A stretch of 16,171 nucleotides of DNA, from the NCBI GenBank assembly GCA_964517145.1, contig CAZFBN010000130.1, positions 1-16,171 on the forward strand, in the 5' to 3' direction. Below, in pieces: positions 1 through 7,562 of the stretch. The translations under genes and the position numbers were made by a program. The notes below the pieces were generated by a model, which was given only the letters and a program-made list of their open reading frames with translations, was not told where the DNA came from and ran no database searches. Each line of letters starts with the position of its first letter. Within the stretch, counting starts at the first letter, position 1. This stretch comes from JADJNW01 sp964517145 (GTDB lineage Bacteria; Bacteroidota; Bacteroidia; Chitinophagales; Saprospiraceae).

Positions 1-65
1 TTCCTGAGGATGCTTCTCTTATATGTCAATCTTTTTAATTTTTAACAGCTTCTGAAACAGCTGAT

Positions 66-1229
66 ATGTATGGGCAATTTTCTTGTGCAAATTTAGATTG
101 CCAATTCGGTAGTGTAAATACAGTAGGTATTGCTCCTGAAAGTCCTAATGATTATCCTGATGGTCTGAGTGTGATTGACCTTAATCTCATTCAGGCGTAT
201 CTTAATACAGGAACTGGTTTTGATAATTATAACAAAATTGCCGCTGATGCTGATAATGACAAAACTATAGATACTGATGACAAGGATGCTATAACTGATG
301 TAATTTTAGGTGTAGCAAGTAGCTTTCCTGCTGATTCTTGGCGTTTTGTTATGAATACAGACAAAAGTAGTTTTGAAGGTGCTACTTACGTAAATTCTTA
401 CAATTACGTAATTGATGATGGTTATAATGGAGAGTACACGGTATCTGGTTTATCGGAATCACAAATAAACAGTAGAAATTGGGACATTAGAGCTATTAAA
501 GTGGGAGACTTAAATGGCTCGCATCCAGAAATTCGTGCCTCTGTTGCTCCTGCCAAAGTAAGCACCAATGCTATTTTAGCAGGTGAAGAAGTAGAATTAT
601 TGTTTACTGCAGATTATTTTACAGGTATTCAAGCTTATCAGTTTGGAGTTCAAATAGATCCTGCATACTTGGAGGTATTGGCGTTTGAAAGTGCCGATTT
701 GCCGCAATTTAGTGCAAAAAACTTTGGAGACCGTATTAAAGAGAAAGGAGAACTGCGTACGTTGTGGTATGAAAAGACAGCACAACCAATTTCTTTACCG
801 AATGGTGCTGCGCTTTTTAAAATGAAAGTAAGAGCATTACAAGCAGTGGATAACTTGCAAAAGGTTTTACAAATCCAAGATTCTGTATTACCAATGGAAT
901 TTGTATCTAATGGAAGACCTATTAATGATGTTGAACTATCTGTAAAACTGATACGCAATGAATTTCCCGTTACTACCAAAGAAGTGTTAGTTTATCCAAA
1001 TCCTACCGCTGAAGTGTCAAAAATAGGATTTGTAATAGATACACCCACGGAGGTAAATCTTACCTTGCATGATGTAAATGGCAGACTGTTGAAAAATTAT
1101 ACTACTAACTTTTCAGCAGGCTACAACGAATTTGTTTTGGAGAATCTAAGTGACTTTTCTACTGGATTATTGTTTTTTACTTTAGATACCGGCATATATA
1201 CCGCTAAAGGAAAAATAATTAAAAAATAA
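66..1229 (+). CDS. T9SS-sorted secreted protein with dockerin-like and cohesin-like modules; N-terminus missing
   Basis: The 387-residue product carries three recognisable parts. Residues 31-82 look like a type I dockerin, with an acidic calcium-loop segment DADNDKTIDTDD at 61-72. Residues about 165-295 look like a cohesin-type beta sandwich (motif around GIQAYQFGVQIDP). Residues 307-387 form a type A T9SS C-terminal sorting domain, starting VYPNPT and ending in a lysine-rich GKIIKK. Such domains direct export through the type IX system and attachment at the cell surface. Proteins of this class need an N-terminal signal peptide, and none follows the ATG at 66. All three forward frames are closed just upstream (TAA 36-38, TGA 53-55, TAA 43-45), and no GTG or TTG start lies between. 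It is therefore probably the surviving 3' part of a larger gene, or disrupted by an assembly error. A terminator follows it. Its function beyond surface binding or assembly is not readable. Confidence 0.75.
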   Translation: MYGQFSCANLDCQFGSVNTVGIAPESPNDYPDGLSVIDLNLIQAYLNTGTGFDNYNKIAADADNDKTIDTDDKDAITDVILGVASSFPADSWRFVMNTDKSSFEGATYVNSYNYVIDDGYNGEYTVSGLSESQINSRNWDIRAIKVGDLNGSHPEIRASVAPAKVSTNAILAGEEVELLFTADYFTGIQAYQFGVQIDPAYLEVLAFESADLPQFSAKNFGDRIKEKGELRTLWYEKTAQPISLPNGAALFKMKVRALQAVDNLQKVLQIQDSVLPMEFVSNGRPINDVELSVKLIRNEFPVTTKEVLVYPNPTAEVSKIGFVIDTPTEVNLTLHDVNGRLLKNYTTNFSAGYNEFVLENLSDFSTGLLFFTLDTGIYTAKGKIIKK

Positions 1230-1245
1230 TTAAATTTATAATAGA

Positions 1246-1283
1246 GTAGATGTACGGGACGCTGTACATCTGCTTTTGTTTTT
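1246..1283 (+). terminator. Intrinsic terminator after the dockerin-like gene
   Basis: A 10-bp stem (1246-1255 with 1264-1273, one G-U pair) closes an 8-nt loop and is followed directly by a T-rich tract, TTTTGTTTTT at 1274-1283. It sits 16 bases after the stop codon of the upstream gene and ends 18 bases before the start of the next. That leaves almost no room for a separate promoter between the two genes. Confidence 0.8.
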
Positions 1284-1301
1284 ACCCTAAATATTAATCT
1301 C

Positions 1302-4300
1302 ATGACTAAAAAAACGCTTACACTGCTCTTTTTTTTATATTGTCTATCTTATAAATCCGCTGCTCAATCTTTTTATTATTGTGATAGCAGTAATAGTTTA
1401 GGCATTATTGATATTTCTGATGGTAATTGTAGAGATACAAATATATTTTTATACAGTGAACGATTTGGAGATATTGCCTTTAGTCCTGACGGCAGAGTAT
1501 TCGGCACTCGTGGCAAAGAATTGTATGATATTTCTAATGGAGGACTCATACTCATTGGAGAGTTTTCTGGTAATGTGAACGCTTTAACCTGTAATAGCGA
1601 AGGAATTATTTATGGAGCTTCTGATGATGGTGGGCTACACACTTATAGTTTATCATCAAGAATGTTTAGACGAATCGGTACGATGCCTTACCTCCCCACT
1701 GGAGATTTAACGTTTAACGGTGGTCAATTATATATGGCATCGGAAAATAATAGAATGATTTTGGTGAACATCAATAATCCTTCTGCCAGTCAAATATTCA
1801 TGACAATTAATACAGTTGACCCTATAGAATCTTTTTACAGCGTTGTAACATTTGCAGTAGATTGTGATAGTGTGGTAACATTTGCACTTGGCGGCTTTTT
1901 TACACCAGGTGTTGGTCAAGGAACAAGAATTTATGCTCTTGATCTTGAAAATAAGACAACGACCTTGCTGTGCACTGTACCTATAAGAATGTTCGGTGCC
2001 GCCTCCCCCCTCGAATTCCTCGCCTCCGACTGCGAGTTAGTCGTTGACCTTGACCTTGATAATAGCAGTGGCGCACTCGTCCACGACTTTTTCGCCGATA
2101 CTACTTGTACCTCCCCCCTCGCCCTCACCGATACCGATGTGCAGGTGTACGCGCAGCTGGGCAAGGTGGATTCCATGCGCATCCGCCTGTACGAGGGTGT
2201 ACTCGCGCCCGGGCAGGAGTACCTCACGCTGGCGGGTAGTGGGAGCGTCAGTGTAAGCGGTAGCGGCACTACGGAGCTACGCTTAGTCAATACGGGCAGT
2301 GCCACGTTTGCTGATTTTGAAGCCGCCATCCAAGCCCTGCGCTATGTTAATGACGCACCCAGTGCGGGGGTGCGCAAGGTTGGCTTTACGGCATACGCAG
2401 GTGGCGATAGTAGCAAGGTGGCGGTGGCACACGTGCCTTTTGGTTTCTCCAGTGCGGGGGCAGGTCAGGATACAACGCTTGCCTTTTGTGCAGGGGCTGC
2501 GCCTATCAATTTGTTTTCCACTTTGAGTGGCAACCCAGCGAGCGGCGGCACTTGGCAGCCCAATACCGCAGCGGGTAACGGTATTTTCAATCCGGCAATG
2601 GACTCGGCAGGCATCTATCGTTATATTGTGTCTGGTACTTGTGGCGCGGATACCGCGGTGGTCACCGTCAATTTATCAGCGGGACCCGTTTTTACACTGG
2701 GCGATGACTTTATCATCTGCGAACCTGATACCACCACCCGCATTTTAGAACCCCAAAACCTCGCCCCCGGCAACTACACTTACCAATGGAACGACGCCAG
2801 CCGCAATCGCACGCAAATCGTGCAGCCCTATAACGAATACTGGCTTTGGGTGACCGATGAGCAGGGGTGCAGCTATCGGGATACGCTGTTTATAACGCGG
2901 TCTATTTTAGGAGTAGTCGGACAATTTAATTTGAGGGTAAGAAATCCAATAAGTTGTAATGGAGCAAGTGACGGTAGCCTTAGGGTTATTCCTCCAGCGA
3001 GAGATATTCAATGGAGTAATGGAGATACGTCTATTTTTGCAACAAATCTGCGTGCAGGTACTTACACCGTTACTGCTACCGATGAATTAGGCTGTTCCAT
3101 TTCTGATTCTTTTAATCTCACCGAGCCGCCACTTTTAGAAGTAAGTACAAATAGGAGTATTGATTCCAGCACTTGTAATGCAACTGCTACCTTGACAGCC
3201 ACTGGACAGGGCGGCACTGCGCCTTACAATTTTGTGTGGAGCGATAGTACGAAAACCGCTACGCTGGTGACCGATTCGAGCGGCATTTACCATGTCACCG
3301 TCACCGATGCTAACGGCTGTACTGCGGTAGATAGTGTCACCGTTGCGCTCAACGCTGGCAGCGCAGTCGAAACGCGTGATACCGTTACCATTTGCAAGGG
3401 CGAAAGTCATACTTTTAATAATCAAACCCTAACGCAAAGCGGCATTTATAGCGATACGTTGCAAACGGCGGGTGGCTGTGATAGTGTAATAATATTGGAT
3501 TTAAGGGTTTTACCAACCGATACGATTCAAATTGATAGCAATATTTGTAATGGACAAAGGGTTCAGATTGGTAATCAAACTTTCACGACGAGTGGCAGTT
3601 TTGAAATTGTATTACAAAACGAAAATGGCTGCGATAGCATCATTACATTGAATATAAGTGTTGCGCAAGCTGCTATGGATAGCCTCTCTGCTACTGTTTG
3701 TAATGGCGAAAGTTATACTTTTGGTAATCAGACCCTGACGCAAAGCGGCATTTATGAGGATACTTTACAAGCGGTGAGTGGTTGTGATAGTGTAATACGA
3801 TTAGATTTGAAGGTGCTTCCTGCGGTTATGAACACTGTTGACACCAGTATTTGTAAAGGACAAAGTTTAACAATTGCCAACCAGACTTTTGATACCAGCG
3901 GTACTTTTACGTTTACTTTACTCAATGAAAATGGTTGCGATAGTATTATCGTTTTGAATCTAAATGTAACAAATACGGTAACCCAAACCATTGCTGACAC
4001 CATTTGTAATGGCGAAACTTATACTTTTAATAATGAAACCCTCACGCAAAGCGGCACGTACCGCGATACCTTTCTTACCACAAGTGGTTGTGATAGTATT
4101 GTTGTTTTGGATTTAGTCGTTAGTCCGCAGCCGACGGTAGAGATTGGCTCTTACTCTACATTTTGCAGTCGTCTGATACAACTTTTTACAACTGGGAATT
4201 ATAGCCAAATCAGGTGGAGCACCGATGCCACCACCGATACCATTGCTGTTACTCCACTTAGTCTATTTAACACTTATAGCGTGACTGTGAGTAATGGCGG

Positions 4301-5111
4301 TAAGTGCACTGCTACGGATAGTATTTTGCTTGAAAATGCTTTCGGCGCAGGTTCTACGGCTTGGCTCACGACTTGCTTCGACCCTTATGCAGAATTATTA
4401 ATTAATGAGCCCGTAAATGGATTGCCGCCTTATCGTTATGCTATCAACGACTTACCTTTGCAGGATAATCCCTTTTTTGACAGCTTGATGGCAGGTGAAT
4501 ACAAAATTATCGTAGAAGATGGGGCTGGTTGTCAGTACGAGAGCGACTTAACGATTCCAAAAGCAGATTCTATTTTTCTAAATTTGACTGCCGATACGAG
4601 CATCCGTGCGGGGCAGCCTGTTACCATTAATTTACAAACCAATGCCGTCGCTCCTTTCACCGTACAATGGAGCCCCGATAACACTTTGAATTGCAATAAT
4701 TGTAAATCCATTACGGCTCGTCCTGAAAAAACGATTACCTACGCGGCTACGCTTACCGATAGCAATGGCTGCAACGCTACAGCGCAAATCACGATTGAGG
4801 TACTGCGCAAGAAAGACGAAGTTAGTTTTGTTCCCAATGTATTCTCGCCCAATGGCGATGGTGTAAATGACTTCTTCACGGTCTTCGCTGGTAATGAAAT
4901 CAAGCAGGTGCAGGTGCTGCGCGTCTTTGACCGCTGGGGCAACCTCGTGTATGAACGCCAAAACTTTGCGCCTAATGATGAGCAGGCGGGCTGGGACGGC
5001 ACTTTCAATGGTAAAGCCGTAATGCAAGGCGTGTATGTGTTTTACGCAGCGTTGGAATATGAAGACGGCGAGGCGGGGCAGGTGTCGGGGGAAGTGGTGC
5101 TGGTGAAGTGA
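1302..5111 (+). CDS. Large multidomain surface protein with 51-residue repeats and a gliding-associated type B T9SS sorting domain
   Basis: The product has 1269 residues. Residues 1-22 are a signal peptide ending in AAQ. Residues about 23-235 have repeated strand-turn units of the beta-propeller type (for example FSPDGRVFG). Residues about 240-370 form a cadherin-like or adhesive region, followed by a segment of the GTWQPN...GIYRYIVSG kind common in gliding-associated proteins. Residues about 546-614 are an SprB-like repeat (SCNGASDGS ... WSNGD ... AGTYTVTATDELGC). Residues 691-945 are five exact 51-residue repeats, each with two cysteines. A PKD-like stretch follows. Residues about 1173-1269 are the gliding-motility-associated C-terminal domain (FVPNVFSPNGDGVNDFF, DRWGNLVYE, GWDGTFNGK), which is a type B T9SS signal. 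A role as adhesin or matrix protein is inferred. Base composition changes sharply near 1995 and again near 2890. The ATG at 1302 is supported by the signal peptide directly after it. Confidence 0.9.
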   Translation: MTKKTLTLLFFLYCLSYKSAAQSFYYCDSSNSLGIIDISDGNCRDTNIFLYSERFGDIAFSPDGRVFGTRGKELYDISNGGLILIGEFSGNVNALTCNSEGIIYGASDDGGLHTYSLSSRMFRRIGTMPYLPTGDLTFNGGQLYMASENNRMILVNINNPSASQIFMTINTVDPIESFYSVVTFAVDCDSVVTFALGGFFTPGVGQGTRIYALDLENKTTTLLCTVPIRMFGAASPLEFLASDCELVVDLDLDNSSGALVHDFFADTTCTSPLALTDTDVQVYAQLGKVDSMRIRLYEGVLAPGQEYLTLAGSGSVSVSGSGTTELRLVNTGSATFADFEAAIQALRYVNDAPSAGVRKVGFTAYAGGDSSKVAVAHVPFGFSSAGAGQDTTLAFCAGAAPINLFSTLSGNPASGGTWQPNTAAGNGIFNPAMDSAGIYRYIVSGTCGADTAVVTVNLSAGPVFTLGDDFIICEPDTTTRILEPQNLAPGNYTYQWNDASRNRTQIVQPYNEYWLWVTDEQGCSYRDTLFITRSILGVVGQFNLRVRNPISCNGASDGSLRVIPPARDIQWSNGDTSIFATNLRAGTYTVTATDELGCSISDSFNLTEPPLLEVSTNRSIDSSTCNATATLTATGQGGTAPYNFVWSDSTKTATLVTDSSGIYHVTVTDANGCTAVDSVTVALNAGSAVETRDTVTICKGESHTFNNQTLTQSGIYSDTLQTAGGCDSVIILDLRVLPTDTIQIDSNICNGQRVQIGNQTFTTSGSFEIVLQNENGCDSIITLNISVAQAAMDSLSATVCNGESYTFGNQTLTQSGIYEDTLQAVSGCDSVIRLDLKVLPAVMNTVDTSICKGQSLTIANQTFDTSGTFTFTLLNENGCDSIIVLNLNVTNTVTQTIADTICNGETYTFNNETLTQSGTYRDTFLTTSGCDSIVVLDLVVSPQPTVEIGSYSTFCSRLIQLFTTGNYSQIRWSTDATTDTIAVTPLSLFNTYSVTVSNGGKCTATDSILLENAFGAGSTAWLTTCFDPYAELLINEPVNGLPPYRYAINDLPLQDNPFFDSLMAGEYKIIVEDGAGCQYESDLTIPKADSIFLNLTADTSIRAGQPVTINLQTNAVAPFTVQWSPDNTLNCNNCKSITARPEKTITYAATLTDSNGCNATAQITIEVLRKKDEVSFVPNVFSPNGDGVNDFFTVFAGNEIKQVQVLRVFDRWGNLVYERQNFAPNDEQAGWDGTFNGKAVMQGVYVFYAALEYEDGEAGQVSGEVVLVK
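3372..4136 (+). repeat. Five tandem 153-bp coding repeats of alternating A-B-A-B-A type
   Basis: The first conserved cysteine codon recurs at 3393, 3546, 3699, 3852 and 4005, exactly 153 bp (51 codons) apart. A second cysteine, in the motif GCDS, lies 28 residues after each. Units 1, 3 and 5 share TLTQSG(I/T)Y and C(N/K)GE. Units 2 and 4 share GQ, NQTF and NENGCDSII. The stretch acgcaaagcggcatttat is identical at DNA level in units 1 and 3. The array encodes a stalk-like series of small domains, each possibly closed by one disulfide (inference). Confidence 0.93.
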
Positions 5112-5112
5112 G

Positions 5113-5169
5113 CAGGATAGGGATACGTTTACGAAACTTTGAAAGTTTCGTAAACGTATCCCTATCCTG
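5113..5169. repeat. Perfect 57-bp palindrome (28-bp arms, 1-nt centre)
   Basis: Arm 5113-5140 is the exact reverse complement of 5142-5169, with a single G at 5141 between them. It starts one base after the stop codon of the large surface-protein gene and ends 27 bases before purM. As RNA it gives a very long hairpin that could end transcription in either direction, though no run of T follows on +; an isolated TTTT occurs 7 bases later. It could also be a dispersed REP-like element. No second copy was noticed in this window. Confidence 0.9.
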
Positions 5170-5172
5170 TCG

Positions 5173-5180
5173 TACTTTTG
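5173..5180 (+). promoter_or_regulatory. Bacteroidota-type -7 box for purM
   Basis: TACTTTTG matches the consensus TAnnTTTG exactly and is followed by CAGC, as is common in this phylum. Transcription would start near 5187, giving a leader of about 10 nt before the ATG at 5197. The position expected for a -33 element falls inside the right arm of the palindrome, and no clear TTTG is seen there. Confidence 0.5.
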
Positions 5181-5196
5181 CAGCAAATTGTAAAAA

Positions 5197-6372
5197 ATGT
5201 CCGACCAATATAAATACGATCAGCGCGGGGTGTCCGCTACGAAAGAGGAAGTACACAACGCGATCAAGCACCTTGATAAAGGCTTGTTTCCCAATGCTTT
5301 TTGTAAAATATTACCCGATATTGCTGCCGGTGATCCTGATTTTTGCAATATCATGCACGCGGATACGGCGGGCACGAAGACGAGTTTGGCGTACCTCTAT
5401 TGGCGCGAAACGGGCGACGCGAGCGTGTGGGCAGGCATTGCGCAGGATGCCATGGTGATGAATCTGGACGACCTGGCGTGTGTGGGTAGTGTGGATAACA
5501 TTATTTTGTCTTCCACGATTGGGCGTAATAAAAATCTGATTCCTGGCGAAGTGATTAGCGCTGTGATAAATGGAACAACCGATTTTATTGTAAAAATGAA
5601 GGAATATGATATAAATATTACACTTGCTGGCGGCGAAACAGCGGATGTAGGCGATATTGTGCGCACCATTGATGTAGGCATTACGGCTTTCGCGCGCATG
5701 AAACGCAGCGAAGTCATTGAAAATCAGATTCTTCCGGGAGATGTGGTGGTGGGATTGGCGTCTTTCGGGCAGGCTACTTACGAAAATTTTTACAATGGTG
5801 GCATGGGTAGCAATGGATTGACCTCGGCGCGACATGATGTGCTGTCCAAAATATATGCCTCCAAATATCCTGACAGCTATGATGCGAATACACCGGATTC
5901 TGTCATTTACACAGGGTCTAAGTTTTTAAATGAATTCATTACAATTGATAATAATCCAATTGAAATTGGCAAACTGATCCTCTCTCCTACCCGCACTTAT
6001 TTACCTGTGATGAAAGAAATATTACAACAAGTAAACAAATCGGATCTGCACGGCGTTATTCACTGTTCGGGTGGCGGGCAAACGAAAGTCGCCAAATTCA
6101 TTGATCAGGTGCAAGTTGTGAAAAACAATCTCTTCCCTACGCCTGCCTTATTTGCACTCATTCAGCAAGAGTCGCAAACGAGTTGGAAAGAAATGTATCA
6201 GGTTTTTAATATGGGGCATCGGTTGGAGGTTTACACCTCGGAAGCAGCGGCGCAGTCTATTATTGATATTGCCAAAAGTTTTAACATTGCTGCGCAAGTG
6301 GTTGGTTATGTGGAAAGTGCGGAGGACACGTCGGTAAAGATTGAAAGTGAATATGGTGTTTTTGAATATTAA
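5197..6372 (+). CDS. purM: Phosphoribosylformylglycinamidine cyclo-ligase (AIR synthase), long Bacteroidota form
   Basis: AIR synthase closes the imidazole ring of the purine precursor: FGAM + ATP gives AIR + ADP + Pi, in the cytosol. The 391-residue protein shows the PurM-fold motifs in order: YDQRGVS at 7-13, HADTAGTK at 54-61 (the ATP/metal loop, DGVGTK in other PurM), IAQDAMVMNLDDL at 81-93, GGETAD at 145-150 and HCSGGGQTKV at 289-298 in the C-terminal domain. It is longer than the usual 340-350 residue PurM, which I associate with Bacteroidota versions of the enzyme. The start follows an exact -7 box by 16 bases. The only other pathway clue is motif content, since no other pur gene lies in the window. 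A different AIR-synthase-fold enzyme is possible but less likely given the extended similarity. Confidence 0.88.
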   Translation: MSDQYKYDQRGVSATKEEVHNAIKHLDKGLFPNAFCKILPDIAAGDPDFCNIMHADTAGTKTSLAYLYWRETGDASVWAGIAQDAMVMNLDDLACVGSVDNIILSSTIGRNKNLIPGEVISAVINGTTDFIVKMKEYDINITLAGGETADVGDIVRTIDVGITAFARMKRSEVIENQILPGDVVVGLASFGQATYENFYNGGMGSNGLTSARHDVLSKIYASKYPDSYDANTPDSVIYTGSKFLNEFITIDNNPIEIGKLILSPTRTYLPVMKEILQQVNKSDLHGVIHCSGGGQTKVAKFIDQVQVVKNNLFPTPALFALIQQESQTSWKEMYQVFNMGHRLEVYTSEAAAQSIIDIAKSFNIAAQVVGYVESAEDTSVKIESEYGVFEY

Positions 6373-6376
6373 ATTG

Positions 6377-6411
6377 TGGTTATCGGTTATTTGTTAATTG
6401 AAATATAACGC
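6377..6411 (+). repeat. Degenerate 7-nt periodic leader before nth
   Basis: Counting back from the ATG at 6412, the intergenic sequence divides into five heptads: TGGTTAT, CGGTTAT, TTGTTAA, TTGAAAT and ATAACGC. The first two share GGTTAT, the third keeps GTTA in register. These occupy 35 of the 39 bases between purM and nth. Confidence 0.5.
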
Positions 6412-7107
6412 ATGACAAAAAAGCAAAAAGCGGCTGAGATTGTAAAAATATTGGAAGAATTATTCCCGGAAACGCCCATTCCATTGCATCATGCGGATCC
6501 TTATACCTTGCTGGTGGCAGTCGTGCTTTCTGCGCAATGCACGGACGAGCGCGTGAATCTCACTACACCTTCCCTATTTACGAAAGCCGACAATCCATAT
6601 GATATGGCAAAACTGGATGCCGATGAAATTCGCGAAATCATCAAACCCTGCGGCTTATCTCCTGCTAAGTCCAAGGCAATCAAGGGTTTATCCGAAATCA
6701 TAGTCGAACAGCACAACGGCAAAGTACCCGATAGTTTTGAAGCGCTGGAAGCCATGCCAGGCGTAGGGCACAAAACAGCGTCGGTGGTGATGAGTCAGGC
6801 ATTTGGTGTGCCGGCTTTTCCGGTGGATACACATATTCATCGGCTGGCGTGGCGCTGGGGCTTGAGCAATGGCAAAAATGTGGACAAAACCGAGCGCGAC
6901 TTAAAAGCGCTTTTCCCAAAAAGTAAATGGAATAACCTGCACATTCAAATCATTTACTTCGGGCGTAAATATTGCCCGGCACGTGGTCATAATCCTTATG
7001 AATGCCCGATTTGCAGCAAATTTGGTCGGAAAGAATTATTTAAAGAATATGATGCGCTGATGGAAAAGAAGCAGACTAAGGTAATAAAGACCATTAAAAA
7101 AAGATAA
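6412..7107 (+). CDS. nth: Endonuclease III family DNA glycosylase/AP lyase with an incomplete Fe-S cysteine set
   Basis: This enzyme removes oxidised pyrimidines and cleaves abasic sites in base-excision repair. The 231-residue protein has VVLSAQCTDERVN at 37-49, the helix-hairpin-helix AMPGVGHKTA at 114-123 with catalytic Lys121, and VDTHIHR at 138-144 with catalytic Asp139. Classical Nth then carries C-X6-C-X2-C-X5-C for a [4Fe-4S] cluster. Here only Cys188, Cys198 and Cys201 are present (X9 and X2 spacing) and no fourth cysteine follows, so cluster binding is doubtful. A basic tail (KKQTKVIKTIKKR) ends the protein. It lies 39 bp after purM with no terminator between, so the two may be co-transcribed. 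Confidence 0.92.
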   Translation: MTKKQKAAEIVKILEELFPETPIPLHHADPYTLLVAVVLSAQCTDERVNLTTPSLFTKADNPYDMAKLDADEIREIIKPCGLSPAKSKAIKGLSEIIVEQHNGKVPDSFEALEAMPGVGHKTASVVMSQAFGVPAFPVDTHIHRLAWRWGLSNGKNVDKTERDLKALFPKSKWNNLHIQIIYFGRKYCPARGHNPYECPICSKFGRKELFKEYDALMEKKQTKVIKTIKKR

Positions 7108-7133
7108 AATATTATATAAAATCAACTACTCAA

Positions 7134-7165
7134 AACGGGGATGCTGCCACAGCAACGCCCCCGTT
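7134..7165. terminator. Bidirectional hairpin between convergent nth and the GerW-like gene
   Basis: A 7-bp outer stem (AACGGGG 7134-7140 with CCCCGTT 7159-7165) encloses an inner 5-bp stem, TGCTG/CAGCA. Neither side has an ideal T tract; the - strand exit reads TTGAG and then a T-rich stretch. Its place between two convergent stops fits a shared terminator. Confidence 0.55.
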
Positions 7166-7188
7166 CTCCTCAAGTTATTACTAAAACA

Positions 7189-7557
7189 TTAATTTTTAAC
7201 GGCTTCAGCTTCGCGGTATTTCAGGTATTTTTCGATCAAGTCCGGTACTTTTTCAAAAGCAGCTGCCAAACCGGTGTGTGTTTTGGTAGAAATGAACGTA
7301 ATTTCGGCGCCGCGTGCCACCAAAAAGCCGATGGGTTCGATGCCCATGCCGCCGCCTACGCCACCACCTTCGCCATGTCCTTTCTTGGTATCTTCGCCTT
7401 CGCCTATGCCCGAGCCAAAGCCCATGCCCAGCCGCACCACTGGAATGCACGTGAACTCACCCAGCGTAAAGGCTTCACCGATAACGGTTTGTGAGTTAGC
7501 CTCCGTTTTTAGAAAATCTGTAACTTGCGGAAGCATTTCTTCAACGTTTAATTTCAT
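7189..7557 (-). CDS. GerW/YtfJ-family protein
   Basis: The 122-residue cytosolic protein has the plan of the GerW (sporulation protein YtfJ, Spore_YtfJ) family. An N-terminal helical segment is followed by a strand region reading GEAFTLGEFTCIPVVRLGMGFGSG. A glycine-rich central loop occupies about residues 43-72. Then comes GIEPIGFLVARGAEITFIS, and last an amphipathic C-terminal helix (VPDLIEKYLKYREAE). In Bacillus the homologue is needed for germination, but the family is widespread in non-spore-formers and its role there is unknown. The start MKLNVEEM at 7557 is chosen over an upstream ATG at 7602, because the latter would overlap the preceding gene by 40 bases. The gene begins 5 bases after the stop of the membrane-protein gene, so the two form an operon. 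Confidence 0.82.
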   Translation of the reverse strand: MKLNVEEMLPQVTDFLKTEANSQTVIGEAFTLGEFTCIPVVRLGMGFGSGIGEGEDTKKGHGEGGGVGGGMGIEPIGFLVARGAEITFISTKTHTGLAAAFEKVPDLIEKYLKYREAEAVKN

Positions 7558-7562
7558 GATGG

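Noticed and set aside
3372..4136. Regularly spaced repeats, as a possible CRISPR-like array
   Set aside because: The period is 153 bp, the frame stays open and the repeats encode conserved domains with cysteines; no spacers exist.
4632..5186. A 184-codon open frame on - across the sorting domain and palindrome
   Set aside because: It starts inside the palindrome, where symmetry produces the same short peptide (RIGIRLRNF) in both directions, and then runs antisense to a conserved domain.
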